Origin: Pseudomonadota bacterium
Lineage (GTDB): Bacteria > Pseudomonadota > Gammaproteobacteria > Burkholderiales > Burkholderiaceae_B
DNA length: 10,282 bases
Assembly (NCBI GenBank): GCA_023386765.1
Contig: JAEWJD010000221.1
Span: forward strand, 1 to 10,282
Direction: 5' to 3'
Part shown: positions 10,230 to 10,282 of the stretch, piece after piece
How positions within the stretch are numbered: position 1 is the stretch's first letter
How the letters are laid out: every line of letters begins with the position of its first letter
Position numbers and translations under genes: made by a program
Notes under the pieces: model-generated
What the model was told of the DNA's origin: nothing
The model's database searches: none
The model's input: only the letters and a program-made list of their open reading frames with translations

Positions 10230-10253
10230 GCCCGCCGCGGGCAATTGTCCCGC
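10230..10253 (+). terminator. Weak overlapping hairpins after maeB, possible terminator
   Basis: Just past the TAA, GCCCG/CGGGC (10230-10234 with 10238-10242) can fold with a 3-nt loop. Alternatively GCGGG/CCCGC (10237-10241 with 10249-10253) can fold around CAATTGT. The two are mutually exclusive and neither has a T-run after it. This is much weaker than the hairpin at 7784-7814, and the real terminator may lie beyond the window. Confidence 0.25.
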
Positions 10254-10282
10254 TCAAGGCAGACGGTGGCCCGGCGCAAGCC

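Overview
The window is GC-rich, gene-dense bacterial chromosome. Long open shadow frames lie opposite the real genes, as expected at high GC. The proteins look like those of a betaproteobacterium of the order Burkholderiales, most likely an Alcaligenaceae member (Bordetella/Achromobacter-like). This placement is from protein resemblance and base composition only; no rRNA or other marker gene is present. I see no tRNA, rRNA, CRISPR, phage or insertion-sequence signal.

Layout. (1) Bases 1-2470, minus strand: the first 823 codons of the E1 subunit of the 2-oxoglutarate dehydrogenase complex (sucA/odhA); its 3' end is cut by the window edge. (2) 2471-2815: a 345-bp non-coding gap with the sucA ribosome-binding site, a plausible sigma70-type promoter and a short direct repeat. 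(3) 2816-4867, minus strand: an OPT-family membrane transporter. (4) 4868-5097: a divergent intergenic region with a promoter candidate for the transporter and an exact tandem pair of a 10-bp unit, each copy holding an 8-bp palindrome. (5) 5098-7761, plus strand: a full-length 887-aa homodimeric pyruvate-dehydrogenase-type E1 that stands alone, without E2 or E3 genes, and differs from enterobacterial AceE at conserved active-site motifs. It is probably a paralogue of the MdeB / 'AKGDH-not-PDH' kind. (6) 7762-7943: a strong 14-bp hairpin terminator, then the upstream region of (7) 7944-10226, plus strand: the 760-aa malic enzyme MaeB with its fused phosphotransacetylase-like domain. (8) 10227-10282: a short tail with weak hairpins.

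Three of the four genes handle the pyruvate / 2-oxoacid node: MaeB makes pyruvate and NADPH from malate, the AceE-like E1 decarboxylates pyruvate or a related 2-oxoacid, and SucA decarboxylates 2-oxoglutarate. The OPT transporter sits between the two divergently read E1 genes and may import peptides or a metal chelate. The genes appear to be separate transcription units. I found no clear new defence or mobile system. The points most worth checking are the substrate of the orphan E1 and the tandem palindromic repeat in the divergent promoter region.
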